A DNA stretch of 64,000 nucleotides from Triglochin maritima. Its lineage: Eukaryota; Streptophyta; Magnoliopsida; Alismatales; Juncaginaceae. Each line of letters opens with the position of its first letter. The stretch's first letter is position 1. The notes below the pieces were generated by a model. That model saw nothing but the letters and a program-made list of their open reading frames with translations. It had not been told where the DNA came from and ran no database searches. The stretch is taken from assembly GCA_963682175.1 (NCBI GenBank), contig OY821775.1, forward strand, positions 35,152,053 to 35,216,052, given 5' to 3'. The position numbers and the translations under genes are program-made. This document shows positions 22,610-34,440 of the stretch, in pieces.

Positions 22610-24060
22610 ATCTACTATGCCAGTAGAACACTCAATGATGCCCAATTGAACTACACTGTGACTGAGAAGGAATTCTTAGCGATCATATTTGCTTTGGAGA
22701 AATTCCGGTCGTATTTGATTGGCTCCCACGTGATTAGCTATTCTGATCACACAACCATCAAGCACCTCATGGCCAAGAAAGATGCAAAATCCCGACTCTT
22801 GAGATGGATCTTGTTGTTACAAGAATTTGATCTCGAGATTCGGGGAAAAAAGCACCTCATAGCTGAGCACCTGTCTCGTCTAGAGACGACCAGCCCACAG
22901 CACCAAATTATTGATGACAAATTTCCTGACCAGCAGTTGTTCACGATCGAAGATAACCCTTGGTTTGCCGACATCGTGAACTACCTCGTGACCGAGCAAC
23001 TTCCTGTGGGTTGGTCAAAATCTGACCAAACCAAATTTAGATCTTATGTCAGATTCTTCCACTGGGATGACCCCTACCTATTCAAATACTACTCTGACCA
23101 AATTTTCAGGCGGTGCGTCCCAGATACCGAATTCCAAAGTGTGCTCCACTTCTGCCACTCCAAGGCATGTGGAGGACACTTTGGAGCAAAGAAAACTGCT
23201 GCCAAGGTGCTCCAATCTGGATTATACGGGCCCTCTCTTTTCAAGGATGCTTACGACTTTTGTAAGCAATGTGATTGGTCTCAGCGCCTTGGCAAGAAAT
23301 TTGTGATAGGTCCTCGTACCATAATCAGTGATAGGGGTACCCACTTCTATAATTGCTCCTTTAAAGCGCTTATGAGGAAATATTCAATCACCCACAAGCT
23401 TGCAACCCCATACCATCCGCAAACAAGTGGGCATGTCGAAATCTCTAACCGTCAATTAAAGAAAATTCTTGAGAAGATGGTTAGTTCCTCGAGGAAGGAT
23501 TGGTCAACTAAGTTGAATGACGCGTTGTGGGCATTCCGCACCGCATACAAGACCAGTTTGGGTATGTCCGCATATCGGGTAGTGTACGACAAGGCTTTCC
23601 ACCTACCCGTCGAGCTTCAGCATCGTGCTTTCTGGGTGATCAAGAACCTGAATATGGATCTCGATCAAGCAGGAGTACAACGTAAGCTCGACATTGTGGA
23701 ATTAGAAGAGCTACACAATGATGCGTACGAGAATGCCAAAATTCATAAGTCCCGAGCCAAAATGTTTCACGATCGCATGATATGCGAAAGGTGTTTACGG
23801 TCGGGCAGAAGGTGTTGCTCTACAATTCCCGGCTTCATCTGTTTGCGGGTAAGCTCTGCAGTCGCTGGTCTGGCCCGTTTATTGTCCAAACCGTCTATCC
23901 TCATTGAGCGGTTGACATCTTGAACCCAGGTAATGGGGACGTGTTCAAAGTTAATGGACAACGCCTCAAACCCTACTTGGAGGGGGCACCAGCCGAAGTC
24001 GAGGAGGTCATGTTCCTTCATGAACCTCCCTCGCACTCAACCATTCATGCTCCTGCATGA
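22610..24060 (+). pseudogene. pol: Element C RNase H and integrase (3' part of pol)
   Basis: After the second target copy the frame continues with RNase H (YSDHT, AEHLSR) and the integrase zinc-binding region ([15 protein letters not shown]). Relative to A about 75 residues are missing between SQRLG and PRTIISD, removing the first catalytic acid (WGIDFMG). The [12 protein letters not shown] segment with the last acid is present. A 1-base deletion near 23778 shifts the frame before the C-terminus, and the ancestral frame ends near 24060. This integrase is dead. Confidence 0.9.
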
Positions 24061-25596
24061 GTGGTTGAGCTTTCAGGTTTGTTAAAATAAAAAAATAAAA
24101 AAAGACTACTTCAGTGAGCATCGTTTGTTGTGGGCCCCAACCCTTGAGTATTTGGCTCCCAATTCTTTCACGTATTTGTATCCCTTCCTTAGCATCTCAC
24201 AGGTTTTGAGGGAATTTGGGTTGTGTCCATCAACATAGCCAAAAACATCCCTGTGTACTTCACGTTGGTGAGATCTATTCTTTTTCATGCATAACTCCAT
24301 GTAGTATCTTGCTCACATTCATTGAGGACAATGCATGAAGTAGGTGTGGGGGTGTTTTGACATGTGTATATAGTCGAGTCTTTTCCTTTGAGGTTAGTTT
24401 TCTTTTGTGTGTATTGATAGGGTCATGGTAGTGTGCTGCATTTAATATCGATATATCTGTTTGCCATGATCCTTTGGTGACTTGTCTTCTTTTGCTTGCC
24501 TAGTGCTTTCACATTTCTTTCAAAATCTTCATGTGTTTGCGAAAGACAATGTTTTGTGGGTTTTGCGTGTGTTTAGCATGTGCAAAACCGTTGAGAGGCA
24601 AAGTAAAAAGAAAGCTCCCAAAATTGTCTTGAACTTCATGCTTTAGGATATCTAGTACAGTGGCTTTAGGATTTATCGAGTCCTTAGGATGCACCCCAGT
24701 TTTCCTTCGGGGGTGAGTAATAATAGGGTTTCAGTGCTCAAACATTTAAAGAAGTTCTCCCTAAACCTAGTGAGTCAATAATTCGTGTTTGTTAACTTAA
24801 GGAAGTTTGTTGTAGTCAAGGACCCTTTAAATCTTGTTGTGAGACATTAAGTGTAGGTGTTTTGGTTCATGTGTAGATAAGTAGGTGTTCTCTCTTCTCG
24901 CACGGCTCCTATCACTCGTGAAAGTAGGTCTGAGGGGACTTTGTGCCTAGTGCTTTTGAGTCATATGACTTGGGATGCGCCGACCGAACTCTCGTTACAC
25001 GTTGGTAGGGATTGCCCTATGTGGAGATTTGGGGAAATGTGTACGTGATAATGTAAGTCCTCATGGGCAATGATGCACGAAACCTAACCCTGGGAGAATG
25101 AAGCTCCAACTAATAAAAAGGAAAAGAAGAAGAAAAAAATGAGAAAAGAAACAAAAAGAAAAAAATTGGTAATGCAAATAAGAACCTTAATGGACCTTAC
25201 ACTTTGTATCACTTGAGGATGTTGAGGTTGTCCATGTCTTTCACTTAATTCCTTATTTAACTTGCACGAATGGTTCATTAGGCTAGGTGTGGACTGATTA
25301 CCTATATAGAGTCGGCCCGTAGGATTACCACGTCCAATGATCGACAAAATATTTCCAACGAGTCGAGTGTCTAGATTGAATAATGCATCTTGTTCGGATT
25401 TTGTGGGTATATCCACTGAAAACCCTCAGGAGACAACACTCCTCCTCCTTGGCAACAAAGAGGTTTAATGACTTGTTGCACGTGCTAAGTACAACCGTGA
25501 TTTCTACGAAAGTGAGTTATGATTCCGTGTTTCTCATTTGCTTTTCTCTTTCTTTGTTTTGCTCGGGACTAGCAAAAACTTAGGTGTGGGGGTATT
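24061..25596 (+). other. Element C 3' UTR with two polypurine tracts
   Basis: A noncoding block. The terminal polypurine tract TAGGTGTGGGGGTATT (25581-25596) abuts the LTR. A near-identical tract TAGGTGTGGGGGTGTTTT lies at 24341-24358, about 1.24 kb upstream. Between them are stretches nearly identical in every copy in the window, for instance around the ATATCGATATATCT motif near 24445. Confidence 0.85.
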
Positions 25597-26982
25597 TGAT
25601 TGACATCATTTCATGCTTATATTTGTATCTTATATCCATTATCTTACACCTAAGCAATGCTACATGACAAGTTTTATGTTTAGTTTTCAGGAATAAAGAG
25701 GTTTGTAGAGAAGAGCCATGAAAGGACCCAAAAGCAAGAAAAAAGACTTAATTGTGAGACCTGGGGACTAAGATGCAAGGGAGAAGGACCTGATCGTAAG
25801 ACCGAAGGACCTGAGCAAAACAGGAAACTTCACACCATCATGGGGAGTATTTTGGCAATTCGATTCGGGTCGGAGCTCCAAAAAAAGTAGATGCATCCAA
25901 GACCAAGAAATACTTCAAGAAAAGCCCAACACAAAAAGCAGACGGATCTGGGCGTTATAGACCACCAAGTGGCGGTGTGGATCATCCCAGATCCTCTATG
26001 ATTTTGCCTGGACTTGTATTAATTTTTGTTTAGGCTATTTTTGGTATTGGTTTAGTCCCCCATCGGGGGATTGTCCCGGATTAGCTTTTTCCATGCTTAT
26101 AAATAGAACTCTTCACCTTCCATTGTATCCATCTCTCTCTTTGGTGGCCATCTTCCCTACTAAGAGTGATGCCTTGAAGCAAAACTCTGGTGGAGGAAGG
26201 CCTACTTTAATTTGAGTTAGTTAATAATAGATGTTTTCATTAGCTTGTTAATTCTTATTTAGTCAATTTCCTTTAATGTGTTTGCTTTGGTGCTTGTTTT
26301 GTTTTATGCTTCTTTAATATTTCTTGCTTGATTAGTGTAGTTTTATTTAAGTATAATGCTTCATTTTGTTAGAGTAGTTAGTTTAAATATGTGTCAGTAG
26401 TTCCATCCCCTTTGGGGGGTGGAGTGATGTGTGTACATGTTATGTAGATGGAATGAATGCTTGATATAAATGTTTGTGAGAAATATTAGTATGCTTGCTT
26501 GAATTAATAAGGACTTTACTTGATGGTTTCTGCCATAGTTAGGTACACTCCATGCTTGTTATGTTCTGAATAACAACCTTGCATTGCTCATATTAATCAC
26601 ATTAGTTTTAGTGTTGTAAATGATAGGTTTTGTCATTAGGTACCTCTTATGCATGAACAAACACTAACTAACTTGAGCTTATTGTATGAATTCAACACCA
26701 CACTTATTTCATGTGCACACACACACTCCACCCCTTAGGGTTTTCATTCATGTGTTTTTATCTTTTTCATTAGTTGTTTAGCTTAGTTGTTTAGTGATTT
26801 CATTTCATTTTGCTTGTTTACTAGTTTAGATTAGTGTAGTGTAGTGTAATACATCTTTGTTCCCTTTCTTTCCACTCGCCTTTGTACAAACGAAGCGTCG
26901 ACACACCTCCCAGTGGACGACCCGTATTTGCCACCGCTTCAACACAGCCGTGCACTTGCGGTTAATATAAAACGATCAATCA
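25597..26982 (+). repeat. 3' LTR of element C
   Basis: A 1386-bp LTR, TGATTGACATC to CGATCAATCA. The promoter pair is present as AGTCCCCCATCG (26054-26065, one mismatch to the USE) and TATAAA (26098-26103), again 32 bases apart. The next bases, gaaca (26983-26987), occur in the homologous LINE copy 2 sequence (near 55013-55017), so the element inserted into LINE ORF1. Confidence 0.93.
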
Positions 26983-27800
26983 GAACACAACGACAGGGCT
27001 CCAACTAGCTTATGCTCGAGTTTGTGTGGAGGTGAATGGTGATTTTGATTATCCATCCCACATTTTGGTGCAAAATGAGGAGGAGGGAGAGTTAGTGCAT
27101 GTGGAGTACGAGTGGAAACCATTAATTTACAAGTTATGTTCAATGTTTGGTCATATTGATAGTCACTACCCCCAAGAAGCTGCCGGAGGTGAGGGTCGCT
27201 AGTGGAAAGGAGGAAATTCTTAGAGGGCATAGGTGGGTGGAGAAACGGAAGGGAAGGGAAGGAGGGAGTGAGGATAGTGGAGGAGGGGTTGCTGGTATTG
27301 TTGGGGTTGGTGCAGATGGGAATAATTGGTGCAGATGGGAACAATGTTGGAGACGGGAGTTTTGCTAGAGGTTGAAGAACAAGGCCATCTAGGGAGTGTA
27401 TCGGAAGGGTGTAACAAAGTGAGGGATGGTGTGAAGGGAGGGGAAGCTAACGGAAATAGAGTTGGTGTTGTTTTGTTAGGGGGAAAGGTTGATGCCATAA
27501 ATGGACGAGAGATGTGCACCATCTTGGTTGATTCAACACATGGATCACACAAAAGAAGAAGTTCATTGGGAGGGGGCTACCCAAGAACGGTCTTGGGGGG
27601 TGGGAACCAATGAGAAGGGGTCAAGTGAAGGGAGGGAACCAATAGGAGATGAGGTAGGTGGAGTAGAAGGAGAGGGGCCAATAGGAGGTGTGTATCAAGA
27701 TGAGAGTAGTAAGGAGGAAGCACCATGCAAGCGAGCACTTCTTTGGTTGGGGGAAGTGAGGAAAGTGGGTTGTCCTTGGTGGAGGGAGTAGTGGAGTGAC
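26983..27800 (+). pseudogene. LINE copy 1, ORF1 3' remnant
   Basis: It matches LINE copy 2 from about 55013 onward: the tail of the DUF4283-like domain, then the LCSMFGHID segment of the zinc knuckle, in which two of the four ligands are lost (Cys to Tyr at the first, Cys to His or Tyr at the last). The 5' half of the LINE is absent because element C sits here and its left side is rearranged. The remainder is acidic, low-complexity and frameshifted. Confidence 0.78.
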
Positions 27801-28329
27801 CAAATATGCAACTAAGGTGGATAGATCACGTGGGGGATTTCCTTGTGGCTTATATGGAGGTGTATGTTGCATGCAACATGAAGAGGAGGGACTAAATGAA
27901 GAACTGCTTAATGGAATACAACATGAGAATGGGGAACCTAATGGAATGCATGTGCAACTCGCATGCAAGTGTGATGGAACCTCAAGAGAAGCAAAGGCGC
28001 ATAGTTTGGAAGCGTTGCGGGTTAAATCGAGGGAGGAAGATGGTATTCCTACCCAATCACCAAACAAATTCCGGATACTTGCTGATTTTTCAAATCACGA
28101 ATTGGAGAGGGATTGTAGGGATTGAGAGGGTAGACAACAGCTATGGGAGTGAAGCACCTTGAAGGACATAATTCCTGTTGAGAGGGAAGGCAAAATTGGT
28201 AGGAAAATTCATTCACCACCTACAAAGGTGAATCTTGGGGAAGCATCACCTCCGTACTCATTCTGACATGTGAGAGAGGTGGAAGTGGAAAAACAAAGGA
28301 AAGGTCATCGAGGTAAGAAGGGTGTTCAC

Positions 28330-29260
28330 TCCCCACTACAACACCCATGAAGTGGCTTTGTTGGAACGTGTGTGGCACGAATGCCCAGGGGTGTCCGTAT
28401 AGGATTCGTGACAAAATAACCCGGGGAGGGCGGATTTTTCTCATGTTATTTAGCACAAAGATACAAAGAAGAGGTTGACGAGGTTTGTAAAGTCAATATG
28501 GCAAGACCTAATGGGCGTCGAATAGTGAGGTGATCGACTCCGGGAGTATCCTTGTGTTGTGGAAGGATTCAGAGTATGCTCTTTAGAAGACTCGAGAGAT
28601 GGCCTAATTGGTTCATATGGAGGGATTGGTTCGACCCACGGGTCAGCAAATCGTGATGACTTTTGTGTATGCAGACAATAATTATATTACGAGGAGAGTG
28701 CTTGGGGGCCTTACATGGATGTGAAGGTAGGGATGGAGTGGCGTGGGTGGTTATGGGGGACTTCAATTGCATTAGGAGTGAATGGAAGAAACACAGAGGG
28801 GGTGGATTCAATACGGTGGCTATCGTGGAGTTCAACCATTAGATTGAGGCTAGTAGCTTGCTTGAGGTCCAAACGACGGCAGGAAAGTTCACGTAGTCAA
28901 ACTCATCACATGGACCAGGTCGAATTGAGTCAAGAATTGATTGAGTCATGTGTTCACATGTATGGTTGGAATGGTTCCTGGATTCTATATGTTATGTGGA
29001 AGGTAAAGAGCTTAGTTATCATTGTCCACTGGTGGTGGATCTTGAGCCTTATGGTGCGTGAAAAAGGAAAATGTTTGGATTTGTAAGTGGTTGGCTGGCC
29101 ACGAGCTATTCAAAGGGGTGGTCAAGGAGGCTTGGTCGACATACATTGAAGGCACTCCCATGTATCACGTTATGGGAAAGTTGGAGGCCGTGAAAATGGA
29201 ATTAAAAGTGGAGTGATGAAGTGTTTGGGAATGTCAATGAACGGTTAAATGAGGTGAGGG
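28330..29260 (+). pseudogene. LINE copy 1, ORF2 endonuclease remnant
   Basis: It begins with MKWLCWNVCG near 28349, the usual start of plant L1 ORF2 apurinic-type endonucleases. Pieces equivalent to the VVMGDFN region (near 28750) and the following EN segments can be followed, with several frameshifts and stops. It aligns with 56291-57050 in LINE copy 2. Confidence 0.72.
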
Positions 29261-29280
29261 ATGAGCTACAATGAGTTTGG

Positions 29281-31118
29281 ATGGAGGTAGAAAAAAATCT
29301 AGGGGATGAGAAGTTAAGGAGAAAGGAAAGCAAGACCATGGACAAACTATCCCGTAATTTGGTGGTGGAGGAGTCAATAGTACGACAAAAATCAAGGGTG
29401 AGGTGGTTACGAGAAGGCGACTCAAATTCGAGGTGCTACCATGCTTCCCTTCGAGTCTCCACTAATATAGTGCATAGGATAGTTGAGGGAGGAGAGACAC
29501 TGGAGGACCGGGATCAAATACGAGAGGCGATACGGCGCCAATTTGCTAACTTTTTTTCTTGTAGTGTGCAGGGTGGGAACATTGCTACGGATATTGATCT
29601 TCATATGATAAATAATACTGAGGCTGATTCACTCATACCGGTGTGTATGGCTGAACTTGAACATGTGGTGTTGCACTCAAATGAAGACAAAGCACCCGGG
29701 CCAGATGGGTTCAATGCAAAGTTTTTTAAGGCGGTTTGGGAGACTATAAAGAAGGATCTATTCAAGGTCGTTGCTTCTTTCTTTCTTGAAGGCAAACTCC
29801 ACAAGCAAATTAACTATACAGCCATCACATTGATTCGAAAGAAGAAAGCACCCATCTCAATTGATGACTATCAGCCGATATTGTCATGCAACATGTTGTA
29901 TCAATATATCTCAAAGATCCTAGCAAATTGGTTGAAGTTCTGCAAAAACATCTAAGTGAGCATCAAAGTGCATTTATTAGAGGGTGCCGGATTGGAGACA
30001 ATGTTTTGCTTGCTCATGAACTTTGCCATAACATGCATTCGTAGCGGGGTTTGGGACGAATGGATGTCAAGATAGACTTGAGGACGACTGATGATACGGT
30101 ATCGTGGGAGTTCTTGGATGAGGTATTAGGTTGGTTTGGGTTCAATAAGATGTGGAGAATGTTGGTGGTAGCTTGTATGAAGGCCTCGTTTGTTGTGAAT
30201 GTATCGTTTGTTGTGAATGTAAATGATGCATACTTGAGGCCTTTTGTAGCTTCAAATGGGCTTCGACAAGGTGATCCTCTTGCCCCGTACCGTTTTGTTC
30301 TTTGCATGGAAGTGTTGGGAGCTTTGATCTGTCGAGAGGAAGGAAGAGGTGTTATTCGCCCAGTGAAGTGTGGGGATGTATCAGTATCACATTTGATGTT
30401 TGCCGATGATGTCATGCTTTTTGGGAGCGCAACCGAAGGTGATGCCCGTGTCCTAAAAAGAGTGTTGGACGATTTTTCAATGTGGTCGGGGATGAAACTT
30501 AACAACTTGAAGAGCCAAGTTTTCTTGGGAGGAAGTGCAACAGATGGGGATTGGATTTGAAACCATTACAAATGCAAAGGAGCGAGCTACCGATATCATA
30601 TCTTGGGCTACCATTATTCTCAACAAGGTTTACTAAAGGCAATTGTGGAGAACTAATTGAGATAATAAGAGGGAGGTTGAGTTTATGGAAAGGGAAGCTT
30701 CTCTCCACGACCGGGCGAGTGGAGCGTGTGAGAAGTGTCCTCACATCATTTAGCACTTATTGGACTTCGGCTTTCTTGGTTCCAAGGAGCGTGCTTCACG
30801 AGATTGAGAGGATTATGATGCATTTCGTTTGGGGGGGGGGCAAAGAAGATGGTTACTGTGTCATGGAAGGATATATGTGCACCAAATAGAGATGATGATT
30901 TAAGGTTGTGTAGATTGGTGGAATGGAATGACGCCGGGCTTCTTCACTTATTTTGGATTATTGCTTTGAAAGATACATCTCTGTGGGCTAATTGCTTGCG
31001 GAGTAAATATGGTAGGAGTCAGACCATTTGGATGATGTGACCTTCCTCGCTCTCCTCTTGGGTGTGGAGAGGGATTATTCGCGTTCGGGACATTGCAAGA
31101 GAGAAGACGTTATTCCAA
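29281..31118 (+). pseudogene. LINE copy 1, reverse transcriptase (5' part)
   Basis: A 224-codon stretch (29281-29955) leads into RT with KAPGPDGFNAKFFK and TAITLIRKKKAP. A second stretch (30051-30560) has the core NGLRQGDPLAPY and catalytic FADD. An 18-base in-frame tandem duplication (about 30185-30220) repeats SFVVNV beside the GLRQGD motif. The LINE sequence breaks at 31118, inside the post-RT region, and resumes at 32718. Confidence 0.85.
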
Positions 31119-32709
31119 AGAACCGTGATAGACGGACGCGCCTTACGTGGATCTGTACATCTCAGATATTTTTCTTTGAGTCAGCGTCCAGTCAGCGAAA
31201 TTTCTCTTCGCGCGTTTTGGTCTTTTTAAAAAACGCCGGTTCTTTAAGTTAAACAATTCATTTCCCAATACACAGATAAGACAGTGTGCAGACCCTAGGA
31301 CATCGTGCAGTCTCATTATTCGTGCAGAGCCCACACTTTATGTGTGTGTGCAGTTTACATTATGTGTTTGTCCTGTTTACGTTATGTGTATGTCCGGAAT
31401 AAGTGTATATTGCTGTCCGGAATAAGTGTATTTGTTGTCCGGACTAAGTGTATTTGTTGTCCGGTTTAAGAATAAAGTGTGTCCAGAAATGAAACATAAA
31501 GTTTGTCCGGAATAAGTGTATTTGATGTCCGGAATAAGTGTATTTGCAGTCCGGAATAAGTGTAGTTGTCCAGAATAAGAAGAAAGTGTGTCCAGAAACG
31601 GAACAGAAAGTTTGTCCGGAATAAGTGTATTTGCTGTCCGGAATAAGTGTATTTGTTGTCCGGAATAAGTGTATTTGTTGTCCGGTTAAGAATAAAGTGT
31701 GTCCAGAAACGGAACATAAAGTTTGTCCGGAATAAGTTGATTTGTTGTCCGGAATAAGTGTATTTGCTGTCCGGAATAAGTGTATTTGCAATCCGGAATA
31801 AGTGTAGTTGTCCAGAATAAGAAGAAAGTGTGTCCAGAAACGGAACATAAAGTTTGTCCGGAATAAGTGTATTTGTTGTCCGGAATAAGTGTATTTGTTG
31901 TTCGGTTTAAGAATAAAGTGTGTTCAGAAACGGAACATAAAGTTTGTCCAGAATAAGTTGATTTGTTGTCCGGAATAAGTGTATTTGATATCCGGAATAA
32001 GTGTATTTGCAGTCCGGAATAAGTGTAGTTGTCCAGAATAAGAAGAAAGTGTGTCCAGAAACGGAACAAAAAGTTTGTCCGGAATAAGTGTATTTGCTGT
32101 CCGGAATAAGTGCATTTGTTGTCCGGAATAAGTGTATTTGTTGTCCGGTTTAAGAATAAAGTGTGTCCAGAAACAGAACATAAAGTTTGTCCGGAATAAG
32201 TGGATTTGTTGTCCGGAATAAGTGTATTTGCTGTCCGGAATCGGAATAAGTGTATTTGCAGTCCGGAATAATATATGACTTCATTATTGTCGGAATAAAC
32301 GAATCAATATATGGAATGCAACAATATGATGTCAAAACAAAAAAATAGGGAAGAACATTCACGATGCTAACGCTGACAAGAACATCGGGAAGTCTTCGCA
32401 CCGTCCCATTCACGCTGCTTACATTGTGAAGAATCGTGGGAGTCGGCATTAGACGCTTCTTCGACATAATATCTTGCTAGAAATGGTGATTTATTCTGGA
32501 GAGAAAGAATGAAGAAGAAAGAAAGAGTGTCATCATATTTGTATTTGGGTGGAGAGAGAGAACGTGCTGAGTTGTAACGCATTTAATGTGATTTGAGTGG
32601 ACATCAGGAAGAAAAAACAAAAAAACATTCATGCTTTGGCCACGTAAGGGCTGACATGGATATCCACGTAGAGCGCGTCTGTGACGCCTGCGTTCAACAA
32701 ACATTTTCC
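31119..32709. mobile_element. TIR-like insertion carrying a minisatellite
   Basis: The LINE is interrupted between matching bases tattccaa (31111-31118) and ttttccaa (32710-32717), an 8-9 bp target duplication with a mismatch. LINE copy 2 has a single site here. The ends carry imperfect inverted repeats: the left GACGCGCCTTACGTGGAT (about 31134-31151) is matched in inverse by ATCCACGTAGAGCGCGTC (about 32660-32677). The structure suggests a non-autonomous DNA transposon (MULE- or hAT-like by duplication length). There is no transposase ORF. Confidence 0.6.
31390..32272. repeat. Minisatellite with higher-order structure
   Basis: It is built of a unit of about 22 bases, TGTCCGGAATAAGTGTATTT plus two variable bases, repeated many times. 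Two variant blocks (GTCCGGTTTAAGAATAAAG and GTCCAGAATAAGAAGAAAG, each followed by GTGTCCAGAAACGGAAC) alternate, giving a higher-order period of roughly 220-245 bases with about four copies. Translation in any frame merely echoes the repeat. Confidence 0.93.
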
Positions 32710-32717
32710 TTTTCCAA

Positions 32718-33535
32718 ATAGGTGATGGGCGAACGGTGAAGTTCTTTGAGAATCCTTGGTGTGGTCCACCAGTTCTTACACTACCGGAGGGTGAAAGATT
32801 GAGGTTTGATCTAGGAGTTGCACAAGACATAAAGGTTTCCCATTTTCTTGGGAATGGTACACGGAGAGTGCCTCGACTACGTTCTCATGAACTCATGCAA
32901 CTATGGGCGAGGTTACCCTCTATTCCAGTGGGCCACGGGGAGGATACACTTTCATGGGTTGGGGCAACCCAGAGCAAGCTTACATTGTGTGAAACATGGC
33001 ATTGGGTGAAGCCGACAAGGACCATTGTTAGGTGGGGGTCGATGGTGTGGCACAAATGGGCAATCCCAAATCATGCACTTACCTTATGGAGGGTGGTTCA
33101 TGGGAAATTTCCCTTTCCTGAAATTATGAGGCGAAGGGGGCTGAAGCTATGTTTTATATCGAGATGTGCCTTATGTAAGAGTGCATATGAGGACTTGACG
33201 CACTTGTTTTTGGAGTGTCCATTTGTACGGTATGTATGGGATGAGATCTGAAAGGTAGAAGGAGATTATGGCCGTATGAAACCAGTCACGATAGAGGAAC
33301 TCTATAGAATCACAGGAGTGCCCGCTCCTTACATAGTGCACTCATGACCAAGCTAGCATTGGGAGTCGTGGTTTTCAAATGTTTGGCGGAATGGAATAGA
33401 AGACTTATGGATGACGAGGAATGGCACGTCATCCAACAAGTGAAGGATGTAGTTAGGAACAAAGGATTCAGAATGCTGGAAGGAAGGGGAGACGAGCTTG
33501 AGAAGAAAATTTTCGTGAAGACCTGGTCATGAGAT
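32718..33535 (+). pseudogene. LINE copy 1, ORF2 C-terminus with zf-RVT
   Basis: It resumes exactly where the LINE broke. It holds the zinc-binding RT-associated region (WHKWAIPNHALTLWRVVHGKF, CALCKSAYEDLTHLFLECPF), typical of plant L1 ORF2 C-termini. It is open for 171 codons (32736-33251), then a stop follows. It is parallel to 59060-59780 in copy 2. Confidence 0.85.
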
Positions 33536-33755
33536 AGTTGAGAAAAGTTAGCCAAGTAATGTCTAGTAAAGTAATGTAATGTGGTAACAACGGGGATTTG
33601 CGATAGTGCATGTACTATGTGAGGATCCGAGCTTGTATTTGGGCATGCTCTGAGGTCTTATGTATGTAGTAGTCGGAGTTGGTTTGTATGTAAGTTAATT
33701 TACGCAGATCAATAAAATTCAAGGATAAGCCTCCCCTTTGCTTTGCAAAAAAAAA
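33536..33755 (+). other. LINE copy 1, 3' UTR and poly(A) tail
   Basis: It shares GTGAGGATCCGAGCTTGT and the final TTTGCTTTGC plus A9 (33747-33755) with LINE copy 2. It marks the 3' end of the LINE. Confidence 0.85.
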
Positions 33756-34095
33756 CTAACCTAAGGAGGAGAGGATGGAAGAAGAGGATGGGAAGTATTA
33801 CAAGTGTATTTATAGAAGATTAGAGGGTATGGATGATTATGTGCATTATCGGACGACTGTAAATTAGATATGGATGTTGCATATTGCTCTGCTCTGACAA
33901 CCTGACCCACCAGACAAATTTGGGTCAAACCGACCAAGCGGATCCGCCAGTGCCAGATTTTAATCCGCCATTGAAGGATCATTTGGGTCGGATCGACCTT
34001 TAATCTCATGTCTCTCTATCTCTTTGTGATTTCTTCTTCGATTTATATTTATTCCATCAAACACTGCTGGCAAATATGGGTATTACGTTGCCCTG
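33756..34095 (-). repeat. Fragment of a D-type LTR
   Basis: Reverse-complemented, it resembles the element D LTR around 47480-47700 (a CGTCCGAT segment, a TATA-like stretch, then TCCTCC-rich sequence) and carries GATCCGCCAGTG-type motifs. Both ends are lost: the LINE abuts the left and the CACTA element the right. Confidence 0.6.
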
Positions 34096-34169
34096 ACTAC
34101 AACGAAATTTGAGAATCCTCCATAAGCGGACCACGTAAGTAGCTTAAACTGGGGACATGATGTTAGACA

Positions 34170-34440
34170 TACCACATCGGCCAAAATATGTTCGATGTGC
34201 ATCGACGTTGTTTCTGGCTTCATACATCAGATAGTTTTAGGCCAACGTGAATGTTTGCGTTACCACGTCAGCCGTTATATGTTTGAGGTGCACTGACGTG
34301 GTTTTAGGCTTATCATGTCGGATAATTTACGACCGACATGAATGTTCGTGTTACCAAATTTGTCCTATTATGTTCACTGATTACCGACGAGGTCTATTTT
34401 CTCCATCGTATCACAATATTTCCAAAGCATTTCTTGTCTA
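34170..34440. repeat. Subterminal tandem repeat of CACTA element
   Basis: Imperfect copies start near 34170, 34264 and 34356, each with a CA(C/A)(A/G)TCNGCC-like start and a GACATGAATGTT-like end. Period about 93 bases. In this family such repeats are where the element's own proteins bind; here that is inference. Confidence 0.6.

Noticed and set aside
27501..28162. Overlapping 88-109 codon ORFs on plus strand
   Set aside because: They are frame pieces of the decayed LINE ORF1 tail and spacer, without separate support.
31390..32272. CRISPR-like regular repeats
   Set aside because: Units are contiguous and degenerate without unique spacers, and the context is a plant LINE.
31444..32467. Several overlapping minus-strand ORFs with FRFWTHF repeats
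   Set aside because: They are translations of the minisatellite; the length is a by-product of a repeat lacking stops in that frame.
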